From: JANQLC01 sp036881805
GTDB taxonomy: Bacteria; Bacteroidota; Bacteroidia; Flavobacteriales; JANQLC01
DNA length: 61,875 bases
Assembly (NCBI GenBank): GCA_036881805.1
Contig: JBAJNK010000009.1
Location: 1 to 61,875, forward strand
Direction of reading: 5' to 3'
Positions 1 through 8,305 of this stretch are shown here, in pieces. The translations under genes and the position numbers were made by a program. Each line of letters opens with the position of its first letter. Within the stretch, counting starts at the first letter, position 1. The notes under the pieces are model-generated. The model saw nothing but the letters and a program-made list of their open reading frames with translations. It had not been told where the DNA came from and made no database searches.

Positions 1-1
1 A

Positions 2-193
2 GAAAAAGTAGCGCAGTCCGGCGATGGTTGGACCATCAAAACCGCAGATGGAAAAGCGTCGGCCCACTTTGAACACAATGTGGCCATCGCAAATGGGAAG
101 CCCCAAATTTTGTCTAGCTTTCGATATATCCGCGATGCGTTCGGTTTAAAGGATACGACTTACCCGACCGATGCCAAATCCAGAAGCAGATAA
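2..193 (+). CDS. C-terminal end of a small protein, possibly NTF2/SnoaL-like (partial)
   Basis: An open frame enters from the left edge and stops at TAA 191-193, giving the last 63 residues of a protein. The visible part reads like alternating beta strands (GDGWTIKTADGK, then HFEHNVAIANGKP, then ILSSFRYIRDAFG), which resembles the final strands of NTF2-like/SnoaL-like domains, where a 'GKI' turn is followed by a last strand. The start and most of the fold lie outside the window, so the family assignment is a guess. Nothing recognisable follows in 194-427. Confidence 0.35.
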   Translation, partial: EKVAQSGDGWTIKTADGKASAHFEHNVAIANGKPQILSSFRYIRDAFGLKDTTYPTDAKSRSR

Positions 194-427
194 AAATGGT
201 ACGGTAACCCGTTATTTCTCATCGCGTTTGTGCAAGGTGTTTCAAAGTGGATGAAATGACACGGATAGAACGCCTTACAGAAAAGCTGTCGTATAGTATG
301 AAGACAAAGTAATCGGGAGCATCATATCAAAACGCTATCATTGAACAGCTGGATTCAGACGGTACGCACCTATCATCGGTAAGAGATACCAACCCCTGAG
401 CCAGTTTTGAGAAGGTCCGTACTATGT

Positions 428-1207
428 TTAAGCTTTTCCGTCCGGTCTTACTTTCAAAAAATCCGGAGACTGTTCTATGGCGTCCATCACCTTATCTAAA
501 ATGTCGCGCGTGCTCTCGTTTTCACAATCGATCTGAAGTGGCTTTTTAAAGCGCATGGTTTGGGTTACCCCCTTCTTTTTTAGCACGATTCCAGTCTTGC
601 CGTAGGCCCTTCTAAATCCATCGATAACCACAGGCACCACAATGGGTTTTTTGCGCTTGATGATATGGGCTGTGCCCATCCGCCCCGGCGTGAAAGCCTG
701 GGTCGTTCCTTGTGGAAAAGTAATCACCCAACCATCGCTCAAGGCTTTTTCAATATTTTCTGGGTCGTGCCGGTCGATGACGCGTTCTACCGCTTTGCCA
801 GCACTGCGCCAGGAGCGCTTGACGGTAATCGCGCCGGTGTATTTAAAGATTTTGGGCAACAATCCTTTATTCATGGTTTCCTTAGCGGCTACGTAATATA
901 GGTTTAGCTTTGGATTCAAGAGGTAAATCGGATTTTTGATGGTATTGATAAAGCCGTTTTTCACACTGCAAAACACATGATACATCGCAAAGACGTCGGC
1001 AAAGTAGGTCTGGTGGTTGGAAACGATCAACACATGGGTATTCGGCAAGTCGACCAAATGCTCGGTTCCACTGATTTTCAACTCGTTAAATCCGTTGTAT
1101 CGGTTATAGGTAAAGGAACCGAATACAAAAATAATCAACCGCTTAATCCACAGTAGGTTACCAAAAATATCGGTATTGAACCCATATCGTTTATACCGCT
1201 TTTTCAT
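428..1207 (-). CDS. 1-acyl-sn-glycerol-3-phosphate acyltransferase family protein (PlsC-like)
   Basis: A 259-residue protein of the LPLAT/PlsC family, which transfers an acyl chain to lysophosphatidate at the inner membrane. It carries the acyltransferase block NHQTYFADVF near residue 64 and the second block TFPQGTTQAF near residue 163, in place of the usual FPEGTR. The spacing between the catalytic His and Asp is five residues (HQTYFAD) instead of the common four; I believe related Bacteroidota proteins share this. A hydrophobic stretch around residues 17-32 could anchor it. It is divergent from oxyR. The ATG at 1207 fits the family length. The exact substrate (phospholipid or ornithine-type lipid) cannot be told. 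Confidence 0.8.
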   Translation of the reverse strand: MKKRYKRYGFNTDIFGNLLWIKRLIIFVFGSFTYNRYNGFNELKISGTEHLVDLPNTHVLIVSNHQTYFADVFAMYHVFCSVKNGFINTIKNPIYLLNPKLNLYYVAAKETMNKGLLPKIFKYTGAITVKRSWRSAGKAVERVIDRHDPENIEKALSDGWVITFPQGTTQAFTPGRMGTAHIIKRKKPIVVPVVIDGFRRAYGKTGIVLKKKGVTQTMRFKKPLQIDCENESTRDILDKVMDAIEQSPDFLKVRPDGKA

Positions 1208-1492
1208 CTGACAGGTTTACAAACGGTCTTAAAGCCATCTAATCTACCACTGCACTAAAAACCGAGCTATGCGCAATATTGTGCTCAAAGCGTTTAAAAT
1301 TCATAAAAATCCCAGCCATGCGTTTCGGATTGCAAATGTCGGAAAATCATGTCGGCTTTTAAATTGGGGACTGGAAAACTCCCCTTGCCTTTGAATCGTT
1401 TTTCTCTTTATGCTTTTAAGGGGCTCCGATACCCTGGACGGCCTTGATGTACGCCTATAGCTGCCATCTGCGCACAAATCTCATTTTTTACC

Positions 1493-1500
1493 TATGTTTG
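1493..1500 (+). promoter_or_regulatory. Putative -7 box (TATGTTTG) for oxyR
   Basis: TATGTTTG matches the Bacteroidota -7 consensus TAnnTTTG and lies 41 nt before the ATG at 1542. No good TTTG -33 partner is visible. If it is real, the in-frame ATG at 1494 lies inside the promoter, which supports the 1542 start. The remaining 1208-1492 shows no gene. Confidence 0.35.
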
Positions 1501-1541
1501 CACAACGGTTCGCTGGCCCGAGTACAAAATATGCCCCATTT

Positions 1542-2483
1542 ATGACCTTAACACAGCTGCGCTATGCTTTGAGTGTAGCAAAATACGGTAATTTCACCTT
1601 GGCTGCTAAAGAGATCTTTGTCACACAGCCCACCCTGAGTATGCAAGTAAAAAAGCTCGAGGATGAATTGGGCGTAACCCTATTCGATCGAAATAAGAAA
1701 CCCGTCGTCCCTACGGAAATCGGGACTCAAATCTTGGCACAGGCTCGCGTCATCCTGAATGAATCATCGCGCATACGGGATTTGGTCGATCGGGAAAAGG
1801 GCGTCGCAACTGGTGATTTTACGCTGGGGATTATTCCCACCATAGCGCCCGCTTTGCTTCCGCTGTTCTTACAACCATTCTTAGAAAAATACACCCAAGT
1901 CAATTTACACATAAGAGAATTGCAAACCGATTCGGTAATCCGAAGCCTGAAAGACGGACAAATCGATGCCGGTATCGCCGCTACACCACTGGATCAACCC
2001 GGGCTTGTCGAAAGCCCCCTCTACGTCGAGCCTTTTGTGGGTTACGTTCCGGAAAACCATAGGCTGTCGGGCAAAAAACAGCTCAGCGTGAACGATTTGA
2101 ACATTCGAGACATCCTACTGCTTAAAAGCGGACATTGTTTTAGAAATAATGTGGTTAATCTATGCGATGCGTTGCCTGGCGCACACAAAAGGGCAAACAT
2201 CGACAGCGGTAGCTTTGAAACCATGGTTCGCCTCTCTAACCAAGGCTTTGGTATGACCCTCTTACCCTATTTAACGGCTTCCAAGCTGTGTGGGGAAGAG
2301 AAGCGATATATGAAAAACTTTACCCCACCCGTACCCTCGCGTGAAGTGAGCATGCTCTATAATGAGGCTGCGCTCAAACTGCATACGATTCAGGCCCTGG
2401 CTGAGACGATCGATAACGCCATCAAAACGCTGATCTTTTTGGAAGATGCTCAGGTGATCAGCCCCCTGCAAAAACCGCTGTGA
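1542..2483 (+). CDS. oxyR: LysR-family peroxide sensor OxyR
   Basis: A 313-residue LysR regulator of the OxyR type, which senses hydrogen peroxide through a disulfide and activates catalase and peroxidase genes. The N-terminal winged helix reads MTLTQLRYALSVAKYGNF, followed by the substrate-binding-like domain. The redox pair is present in LLKSGHC...NLC: starting at 1542, the cysteines fall at residues 199 and 208, the same numbers as in E. coli OxyR. This is the main reason to prefer the internal start at 1542 over the ATG at 1494, which would add 16 non-conserved residues. No catalase gene is adjacent. It converges with cca across repeat block R1. Confidence 0.9.
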   Translation: MTLTQLRYALSVAKYGNFTLAAKEIFVTQPTLSMQVKKLEDELGVTLFDRNKKPVVPTEIGTQILAQARVILNESSRIRDLVDREKGVATGDFTLGIIPTIAPALLPLFLQPFLEKYTQVNLHIRELQTDSVIRSLKDGQIDAGIAATPLDQPGLVESPLYVEPFVGYVPENHRLSGKKQLSVNDLNIRDILLLKSGHCFRNNVVNLCDALPGAHKRANIDSGSFETMVRLSNQGFGMTLLPYLTASKLCGEEKRYMKNFTPPVPSREVSMLYNEAALKLHTIQALAETIDNAIKTLIFLEDAQVISPLQKPL

Positions 2484-2547
2484 TCTGCAGGGCGAGAATA
2501 CGGCGATGGCCACTACGAGCAAGCCTATCCATGAGCAAGTGCCGCCC

Positions 2548-2908
2548 TTTCACTACACACGGACGGACACAAAAGAGATAGCGCTCGCTTTTCAAACCGA
2601 CCCAGTTCGACTGTATAGTAAAAGCCGGCGCAGCTTATACAGGTATAGAAAACGAGATTACCCTTTTTCAAACCCTTATAAAAGAACAGAAAAATAAGCC
2701 TCCTTTTCAAGCCCCTACAAAAGGACAAAAGCAAAAAAATACCGCTGTTTAAGCTGCTAAAAACGGATGAATACAAAAAAGCAATCCCCTATTTTCAAAC
2801 GCTCACAAAAGGAGAAACACAGAAAAATAGTATCCGCTTTTGTACCCCTACAGCATAAAGCCAAAAAGACGAGACCGGCTTTTCAGTCCGATGTTTTTAT
2901 CCCCGAGT
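2548..2908 (-). repeat. Intergenic mosaic repeat block R1 (about 8 diverged units)
   Basis: The convergent gap between oxyR and cca holds about eight diverged units of a family that recurs in six other gaps. Read on the minus strand, the unit core is close to TTTGAAAAGTGGGCTTATTT followed by TTTTGTTTTTGTCC and a GC-richer joint, with a period near 45 bp. A second module, rich in TTTTACTATA and flanked by GCTGCGCC and ACTGGG, sits at 2601-2636. Short ORFs here are incidental to the repeat. Confidence 0.85.
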
Positions 2909-2924
2909 TCGAGTGGGTTGTTGT

Positions 2925-4361
2925 TTAATGAAACCGCACAACTGGCTTTAACCCCATATCCGCACCTTTTTTAAGCATAAAGTCGTAGGCGGCTCGGTAC
3001 TCGTTGGGTATCTCGCCTTCCAGGATAGCCTCTCGGATAGCGGTTTTTATGATTCCGATTTCACGTCCGGGATGGAGGTTAAAAGCGCTCATAATCGCCT
3101 TTCCATCTATGGGCGGCTGCCAATTGCGGATGTGGTCGCGTCTTTCCACCGCTTTAAGGCGTTGGCGTACCCGCTCAAAATTGCTTTTGTACTGCTCGTA
3201 GCGCTTTTTATTTTTCGTGGTGATATCGGCATCGCAGAGCATCATCAGGTCTTCGATGTCCGAATCGGCATCGAAGAGCAAGCGGCGAATGGCGGAGTCC
3301 GTGGCTTTGTCGTCCACCAGGGCGATCGGTCGTGAACTCAGGGTGACGAGCTTTCTGACGTACTTTACGGGTTTGCCAAGCGGTAGTTTTAGACGCCGAA
3401 ATATTTTTGAGACCATTTTACCACCGATATATTCGTGTCCGTGAAACGTCCAGCCGATTTTTTTATCGAATTTTTTGGTGGGTGCCTTGCCGATATCGTG
3501 CAGCAAAGCAGCCCAGCGCAGCCAGAGATCAACCGTGTTTGGACTGATGTTATCCACCACTTCTAAGGTGTGGTAGAAATTATCCTTGTGCGTTTGTCCA
3601 TCCCTTTCATCTATGCCTTTGAGCGCTTGCAATTCGGGGAGTATATAGGGCAGTAAGCCGCTTTTTTCCAACAGCAATAGGCCGTGTGAAGGTTTTTCAC
3701 TCAGCATGATTTGGTTGAATTCGTCTGCGATTCGCTCCATTGAGACGATCGCGATGCGCGCTTTATTTTTGCTGAGGGCTTGGAAGGATTCTCGCTCGAT
3801 GGAAAACCCGAGTTGAGCGGCCAAGCGAATGGCGCGCAGCATGCGCAGTGGGTCATCTGAATAGGTGATATCGGGGTCCAGCGGCGTGCGGATCAGCCGC
3901 TTTTTTAAATCCCCCAGCCCGTTAAACGGATCGACTAACAGGCCGTGATTTGCTCGGTGTAAGCCGATGGCCAGTGTATTGATGGTGAAATCCCGGCGGT
4001 TTTGATCGACTCGCAAATTGCCCGCTTCCACGATGGGCTTGCGGCTGTTGGGGCGGTAGGATTCCCTTCGCGCCCCGACGAATTCGATTTTTAGATCCCC
4101 AAATTTGAGCATGGCTGTGCCAAAGTTTTTGAAGACCGATACACCGATCTTTCCCGGTAACAACTGCGCTGTTTTTTCCGCCAGTTCGATCCCACTGCCG
4201 ATACAGACGATATCGATATCGCTTTTCTGGTCGCGATCTAATAAGAAGTCCCTGACGAATCCGCCGACCACATAAGTTTCGAGTTGTAGTGCTTCGGCAG
4301 CTCGAGAGAGGGTTTTAAAGATGGGCGCATCTATGGCTTCGGATAACTGTATGGATGGCAT
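2925..4361 (-). CDS. cca: CCA tRNA nucleotidyltransferase / poly(A) polymerase family protein with HD domain
   Basis: A 478-residue class II nucleotidyltransferase that adds or repairs the 3' CCA of tRNAs. The head domain shows VVGGFVRDFLLDR with the metal-binding pair SDIDIV at about residues 31-52. The RRDFTIN block and the RNA-binding segment DDPLRMLRAIRLAAQLGF follow. A C-terminal HD domain (LLHDIGKAPTKKF, about residue 285) is present, as in Bacteroidota homologues. It lies one base downstream of tsaC, on the same strand, so the two are probably cotranscribed. Confidence 0.9.
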   Translation of the reverse strand: MPSIQLSEAIDAPIFKTLSRAAEALQLETYVVGGFVRDFLLDRDQKSDIDIVCIGSGIELAEKTAQLLPGKIGVSVFKNFGTAMLKFGDLKIEFVGARRESYRPNSRKPIVEAGNLRVDQNRRDFTINTLAIGLHRANHGLLVDPFNGLGDLKKRLIRTPLDPDITYSDDPLRMLRAIRLAAQLGFSIERESFQALSKNKARIAIVSMERIADEFNQIMLSEKPSHGLLLLEKSGLLPYILPELQALKGIDERDGQTHKDNFYHTLEVVDNISPNTVDLWLRWAALLHDIGKAPTKKFDKKIGWTFHGHEYIGGKMVSKIFRRLKLPLGKPVKYVRKLVTLSSRPIALVDDKATDSAIRRLLFDADSDIEDLMMLCDADITTKNKKRYEQYKSNFERVRQRLKAVERRDHIRNWQPPIDGKAIMSAFNLHPGREIGIIKTAIREAILEGEIPNEYRAAYDFMLKKGADMGLKPVVRFH

Positions 4362-4362
4362 A

Positions 4363-4956
4363 TCACTTTCTCAGGATTTTGAATCGCCCGTCTCTGCCCA
4401 ATTTGATGACGACAGAACCGGCAAACCGGGCTTTTTTTTCTCGTCGCAAAGGTACGCTATAGTCCACCGCTTCCAAAATGCCTGTGTCGATTTCGCCAAA
4501 GCGCATGGGGGATGGCAAGCCACTGCGGTTGGCCGAAGTGGATACCAACGGCCGGTTGAATCGGTGAATCAATTTCCCAAGCCATTTGTCATGCGTCAGT
4601 CGAATGCCGAGGGAACCATCTGCTGCCAGTAGGTTGGGTGCTACATTTTCCGCTTTCTCATAGACGAGCGTTAAGGGCTTTTGGGCGGAACGCATCAGGC
4701 TCCAAGCGCGATCTGGAATTTCGGGTACCAGTCGCATCAAACGGCGTTCACTTTCCACCAGTACGATCAGGGACTTGCCTTGGGGTCGTTTCTTGATGGC
4801 ATAGACCTTTTCTACCGCCCTTTCGGCTGTCGCATCGCAGCCCAGGCCCCAAATCGTGTCGGTGGGGTAGAGGATGACACCGCCGCGCTTCAGTGTGGAA
4901 ACAGCTCGATCCACGATTTTACCCCCAGTCACCGCAGGCCTCGTCTTAAGAGCCAA
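4363..4956 (-). CDS. tsaC: L-threonylcarbamoyladenylate synthase (TsaC/Sua5/YwlC family)
   Basis: A 197-residue YrdC-domain protein that makes threonylcarbamoyl-AMP from threonine, bicarbonate and ATP, the first step of the t6A modification of ANN-decoding tRNAs. Conserved segments are GGVILYPTDTIWGLGCDA, the KKRPQGKSLIVLV binding segment, and LLAADGSLGIRLTHD. Its start overlaps the end of the upstream glycosyltransferase by 28 bp, and cca follows after one base. Two tRNA-maturation genes are thus coupled. The tsaE partner of the pathway is at 23.4 kb. Confidence 0.9.
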   Translation of the reverse strand: MALKTRPAVTGGKIVDRAVSTLKRGGVILYPTDTIWGLGCDATAERAVEKVYAIKKRPQGKSLIVLVESERRLMRLVPEIPDRAWSLMRSAQKPLTLVYEKAENVAPNLLAADGSLGIRLTHDKWLGKLIHRFNRPLVSTSANRSGLPSPMRFGEIDTGILEAVDYSVPLRREKKARFAGSVVIKLGRDGRFKILRK

Positions 4957-5708
4957 TATTTCACATAGCGCGTAAAGACGCCATAGGCTAGTACTGTGGC
5001 GAGAATAAATCCTTGGATTCCATCCAGAAAGCCCAAACGGATGATGTAATGGTGAAAAAAACGAAAGGCTGGCTTTACGATAAAGTGAAAGAGGTTGAGC
5101 GGTTTATTCTTTTCTTTTAATTCTTTCGCCTGTAGCCATTTGTAGTGTCCCGTCTTCTCGGTGTAGTGGTCAAATGACCTGTAGCTATAGTTCTCCATTT
5201 TATTTTTTAAAAAGCCCACCGGGCCATCTATATGCATTTTTTCGTGTACCAAACCGGTGTAATGGGCTTTATCGCGCTGAAACAAGCAGATCTTTTTATA
5301 CGTTTGCCAGCCGCTGTACTTAATTCTTCGACCCATAAAGTGGTATGTGGAATATATCCAGTAACCTGCTTTCACATACGGTGCTTGTAGTGTAGTTTGT
5401 ATCTCTCGTCGCAAGTCCGGTGTGACTTCCTCATCTGCATCTACGATCAAAACCCAGGCGTGAGATGCTTGTCGGATGGCGAAATTTTTTTGCGCCGAGA
5501 AATTGTCGAATTTCCGCTTGATTATCCGTGCCCCCTGTCTTTTCGCTATGGCGGCGGTTTGATCGGTGCTTTCCGAGTCGATTAGTATGACTTCATCCGC
5601 AAAACGAACGGATTGCAAAGCGCGCTCGATTACAGCGGCTTCATTGAGCGCAGGTATAATAGCGGTTAGTGGCATAAGCGTATTAAAAGTCATAAATTTG
5701 CCATGCAA
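4929..5708 (-). CDS. Family-2 glycosyltransferase, WaaE/KdtX-like
   Basis: A GT-A glycosyltransferase of about 250 residues. It shows the nucleotide-sugar-binding start AIIPALNEAAVIERAL, the EVILIDSESTDQT strand, and the DADEEVTPDLRREI metal-binding segment at about residue 92. The layout matches WaaE/KdtX proteins that add glucose to the inner LPS core; the true acceptor is unknown. Two C-terminal hydrophobic stretches suggest membrane contact. Alternative starts at 5693 and 5675 (MPLTAII) are plausible; the latter is the most family-like. It is divergent from the next glycosyltransferase with only 20 bp between them. Confidence 0.85.
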   Translation of the reverse strand: MHGKFMTFNTLMPLTAIIPALNEAAVIERALQSVRFADEVILIDSESTDQTAAIAKRQGARIIKRKFDNFSAQKNFAIRQASHAWVLIVDADEEVTPDLRREIQTTLQAPYVKAGYWIYSTYHFMGRRIKYSGWQTYKKICLFQRDKAHYTGLVHEKMHIDGPVGFLKNKMENYSYRSFDHYTEKTGHYKWLQAKELKEKNKPLNLFHFIVKPAFRFFHHYIIRLGFLDGIQGFILATVLAYGVFTRYVKYWLLRRGLR

Positions 5709-5728
5709 TATAGTATAAAACGAAACGT

Positions 5729-6553
5729 ATGGCGCTGAAACTATCTGTTATTATCAGCACGTATAATACGCCGGAGTGGCTGGAGAAGGTTTTGTACGCT
5801 TATGAAAATCAGCGCTTCAAGTCCTTTGAGTTATTGATAGCAGACGATGGTTCTGACGCGGAAACCGGGTTGTTAATCGACGATTTTAAGAAGCGGGGCA
5901 AGCTTACCTTAGTACGTGTATGGCAAACCGATAAGGGATTCCGAAAATCTGAGATACTGAATAAGGCTATTGTAAAGACGCAATCCGATTACCTCGTCTT
6001 TTCAGATGGAGACTGCATTCCCAGATCTGATTTTCTAATGGTTCACTACGAGAAGCGCAGAAGAAATCACTTCGTGTCAGGCGGTTATTTTAAGCTGCCC
6101 TTGCGCCTATCGAAATCCATTTCAAAAGCCGATATTGAAGCGCAGCGCTGCTTTGATTTGGCATGGTTGAAACAAAGGGGGGTAAAAAACAGCTTTAAAA
6201 ATAATAAATTGAGTAAAAACCGTCGGTGGACTCGCTTTTTAGATCGGGTAACCCCGACGGAGGCAACTTGGAACGGTCACAACGCCAGCGGCTGGAGATC
6301 CGATATTGTGGCGGCCAATGGATTTGATCAGCGAATGCGCTATGGCGGCCAAGACAGGGAGCTCGGAGAGCGGATGATGAATGGGGGCATAAAAGCGATT
6401 CAGGCCCGGTATTCGGCTATATGTGTACACTTGGATCACGTTAGGCCCTATGTCGATGAAACCGATCTCAGAAACAATATGAAGATCAGACGGAAAGTCA
6501 AAGCCGCGAGAAAGACCTTTACCCCTTATGGCATTGAAAAGCGCGGCTTATAG
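5729..6553 (+). CDS. Family-2 glycosyltransferase with GT7-like C-terminal part
   Basis: A 274-residue glycosyltransferase. The N-terminus is a typical GT-A start (LSVIISTYNTPEWLEKVL) with FELLIADDGSDAET and a metal-binding FSDGDCIPR segment at about residue 92. The C-terminal third has NGFDQRMRYGGQDRELGERM, as seen in the galactosyltransferase-like C-terminal region of family-2/7 enzymes. It probably acts on a surface glycan or LPS core, together with the divergent WaaE-like gene. The acceptor and sugar cannot be read from the sequence. Confidence 0.85.
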   Translation: MALKLSVIISTYNTPEWLEKVLYAYENQRFKSFELLIADDGSDAETGLLIDDFKKRGKLTLVRVWQTDKGFRKSEILNKAIVKTQSDYLVFSDGDCIPRSDFLMVHYEKRRRNHFVSGGYFKLPLRLSKSISKADIEAQRCFDLAWLKQRGVKNSFKNNKLSKNRRWTRFLDRVTPTEATWNGHNASGWRSDIVAANGFDQRMRYGGQDRELGERMMNGGIKAIQARYSAICVHLDHVRPYVDETDLRNNMKIRRKVKAARKTFTPYGIEKRGL

Positions 6554-6642
6554 GTAAGGGATGTAGGGTATTCGCCGATCGGTGTTTTGCTCGACAATTT
6601 CCGTTGTAAAATGGCTTTTCCTTTGCAAGGCTGTCATCTCAT

Positions 6643-6673
6643 TTTGCAATTGAATCGGTTCCCGATATATTTG
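6643..6673 (+). promoter_or_regulatory. Bacteroidota-type promoter for ruvX-def
   Basis: TTTG at 6643-6646, a 19-nt spacer, then TATATTTG at 6666-6673. This is a full match to the TTTG-N19-TAnnTTTG pattern. The ATG of ruvX starts only 9 nt after the last base of the box, so the leader would be very short or absent. Confidence 0.75.
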
Positions 6674-6681
6674 CAGGCAGT

Positions 6682-7095
6682 ATGCCGCGGGTTATCGGGA
6701 TAGACTTTGGTATAAAACGAGTGGGCTTAGCCGTTACAGATCCCATGCAGCTTATCGCTTCGGGATTGACAAGCGTTTCTGCCGCCGCGATTTTTTCATA
6801 CTTGGCGTCCTATCTCAAGTCTGAATCGGTGGACTGTTTTGTGGTGGGTTTGCCGCGACGGATGAGTTACGAGTGCTCTGAAAGCGAGCCGTATATTTTG
6901 AAATTTATTGAAAACTTGAAAGCGCATTTTCCCGGCATTCCCGTACGGCGGGTCGATGAGCGCTTTACATCTAAAATCGCTGTGCAGAGCATGATAGCGG
7001 GCGGACTCAAGAAAAAAAAGCGCCGCGACAAGGCCCGGGTCGATGAGATCAGCGCCACCTTGATTTTGCAGAGCTATTTGGAACGAAAAAAGTAG
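6682..7095 (+). CDS. ruvX: Holliday junction resolvase-like protein YqgF (RuvX), pre-16S rRNA nuclease
   Basis: A 137-residue RNase H-fold protein of the YqgF family, linked to maturation of the 16S rRNA 5' end and long annotated as a putative Holliday junction resolvase. Conserved elements are IGIDFGIKRVGLAVTD at the N-terminus with the first catalytic Asp, FVVGLPRRM, VDERFTSK, and the C-terminal DEISATLILQSYL with the last acidic residues. It is followed after 2 nt by def and shares its promoter. Confidence 0.92.
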   Translation: MPRVIGIDFGIKRVGLAVTDPMQLIASGLTSVSAAAIFSYLASYLKSESVDCFVVGLPRRMSYECSESEPYILKFIENLKAHFPGIPVRRVDERFTSKIAVQSMIAGGLKKKKRRDKARVDEISATLILQSYLERKK

Positions 7096-7097
7096 AG

Positions 7098-7673
7098 ATG
7101 ATACGACCCATCATAGCCTATGGAGACCCGATTTTAAGGCAGAAATCCGCCCGAGTGCCTGCGGATTACCCAGACTTGAAAAACCTAATCGCCGATATGT
7201 TTGAGACCATGTATCACGCATCTGGTGTGGGCTTGGCGGCTCCGCAAATCGGGAAGCCCATGCGCTTGTTCATCGTCGATTTGACACCCTTTGCTACAGA
7301 TGAGGCAAACGCCCATATGAAAGGCTTTAAAAGGATTTTTATCAATGCCGAAAAAATTGAGGAAAGCGGTGAAGGGTGGCAGTTTAACGAGGGCTGCCTC
7401 AGCTTACCCACCATTCGCGAAGATGTCGTGAGACCGGCCTCGATAACGCTCGCATACGATGATGGGGATTTCAACCGAAAGCGCGAGACTTTTGACGGTC
7501 TGATCGCCCGCGTGTTACAACACGAGTACGACCATACCGAGGGTATTCTGTTTACGGACAAATTATCGCCTTTGAAAAAACGCTTGCTAAAGGGTAAATT
7601 GAACGACATCGCTAGGGGAAGCGTAGATGTAAACTATCCCATGCGATTTCCGCTCGGTGGAAAGGCCAGATGA
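7098..7673 (+). CDS. def: Peptide deformylase
   Basis: A 191-residue metalloenzyme that removes the formyl group from the N-terminal methionine of new proteins. All three motifs are present: GVGLAAPQIGKP (motif 1, about residue 41), EGCLSLP (motif 2, with the metal-binding Cys) and QHEYDH (motif 3, with two metal-binding His and the catalytic Glu). It is the second gene of a ruvX-def operon, as in many Bacteroidota. Confidence 0.95.
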   Translation: MIRPIIAYGDPILRQKSARVPADYPDLKNLIADMFETMYHASGVGLAAPQIGKPMRLFIVDLTPFATDEANAHMKGFKRIFINAEKIEESGEGWQFNEGCLSLPTIREDVVRPASITLAYDDGDFNRKRETFDGLIARVLQHEYDHTEGILFTDKLSPLKKRLLKGKLNDIARGSVDVNYPMRFPLGGKAR

Positions 7674-7954
7674 CGATCTAGATTTTATCGGTTCTATTAA
7701 ACCCTTGGGGTGGTGATGTATACGCTCGATGCAGTGATTCTGCTTTTGGAACCCTTTCAGAAAGTCTGTGAAAAATGCACTTCCCATATTAAATTTGTAG
7801 GGTATTATATCTCGCGAACTGTGGGTGCGTGCATTGGAGGTAAAATAATGGCAGTTTTGGCAAGCATGATGTATTTTTTAATCTGTTCAACCTGAGGATT
7901 GTGAAAAACACCTTACAGCTTATGCGATGGCAGCAGTGGGGGTGAGAGCGCAGT

Positions 7955-8305
7955 TTGGAATGCCTTTTAACATGGCAATCGCCTTCTTTCAACCTGTTGG
8001 GGATTTTTCGTCTGGCGTATAAGGCGAGAGGCGATGCGGTGGTCATCGCTTCGGCTTCTTGCGCCGAATGGGTCGAGCCCTTTGCCGATTATTGGCAGGT
8101 GAATTTTATCGGTACCGAGCTCCAATACAGGTCGGGCGTCTTTACCGGAAGCATTCAGGGCAAAAATTGCTGCGGCGCAGAAAAGCTCAAACGGCTTGGT
8201 GAAAGCTACGACTTTGAAGAGTTTTACAAGAAGATCGCTTTTGGTAACGGCCGGGGTGATCGAGCCTTGGCCGCTTGGGCAGATGGGTTTACTCGGGTGA
8301 TATAA
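7955..8305 (+). pseudogene. Remnant of a HAD-IB family phosphatase
   Basis: The open frame encodes only the back half of a HAD-superfamily IB hydrolase. AYKARGDAVVIASASCAEWV corresponds to the motif II strand (Ser). GAEKLKRLGE and FGNGRGDRALAAWAD correspond to the motif III Lys and motif IV acidic loop. The N-terminal DxDGT nucleophile motif is missing, and no frame in 7674-7954 supplies it. No convincing start is seen (TTG at 7955 is only the first open codon). The 3' end overlaps the end of the opposite-strand membrane gene by 17 bp. A decayed copy is likely. The region 7674-7954 shows nothing else. Confidence 0.65.

Noticed and set aside
256..309. A 17-codon ORF after the partial first gene
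   Set aside because: Too short to support; no promoter, no family resemblance.
2506..2776. Small ORFs on both strands in the oxyR-cca gap
   Set aside because: They lie wholly in repeat block R1 and have no promoter or family similarity.
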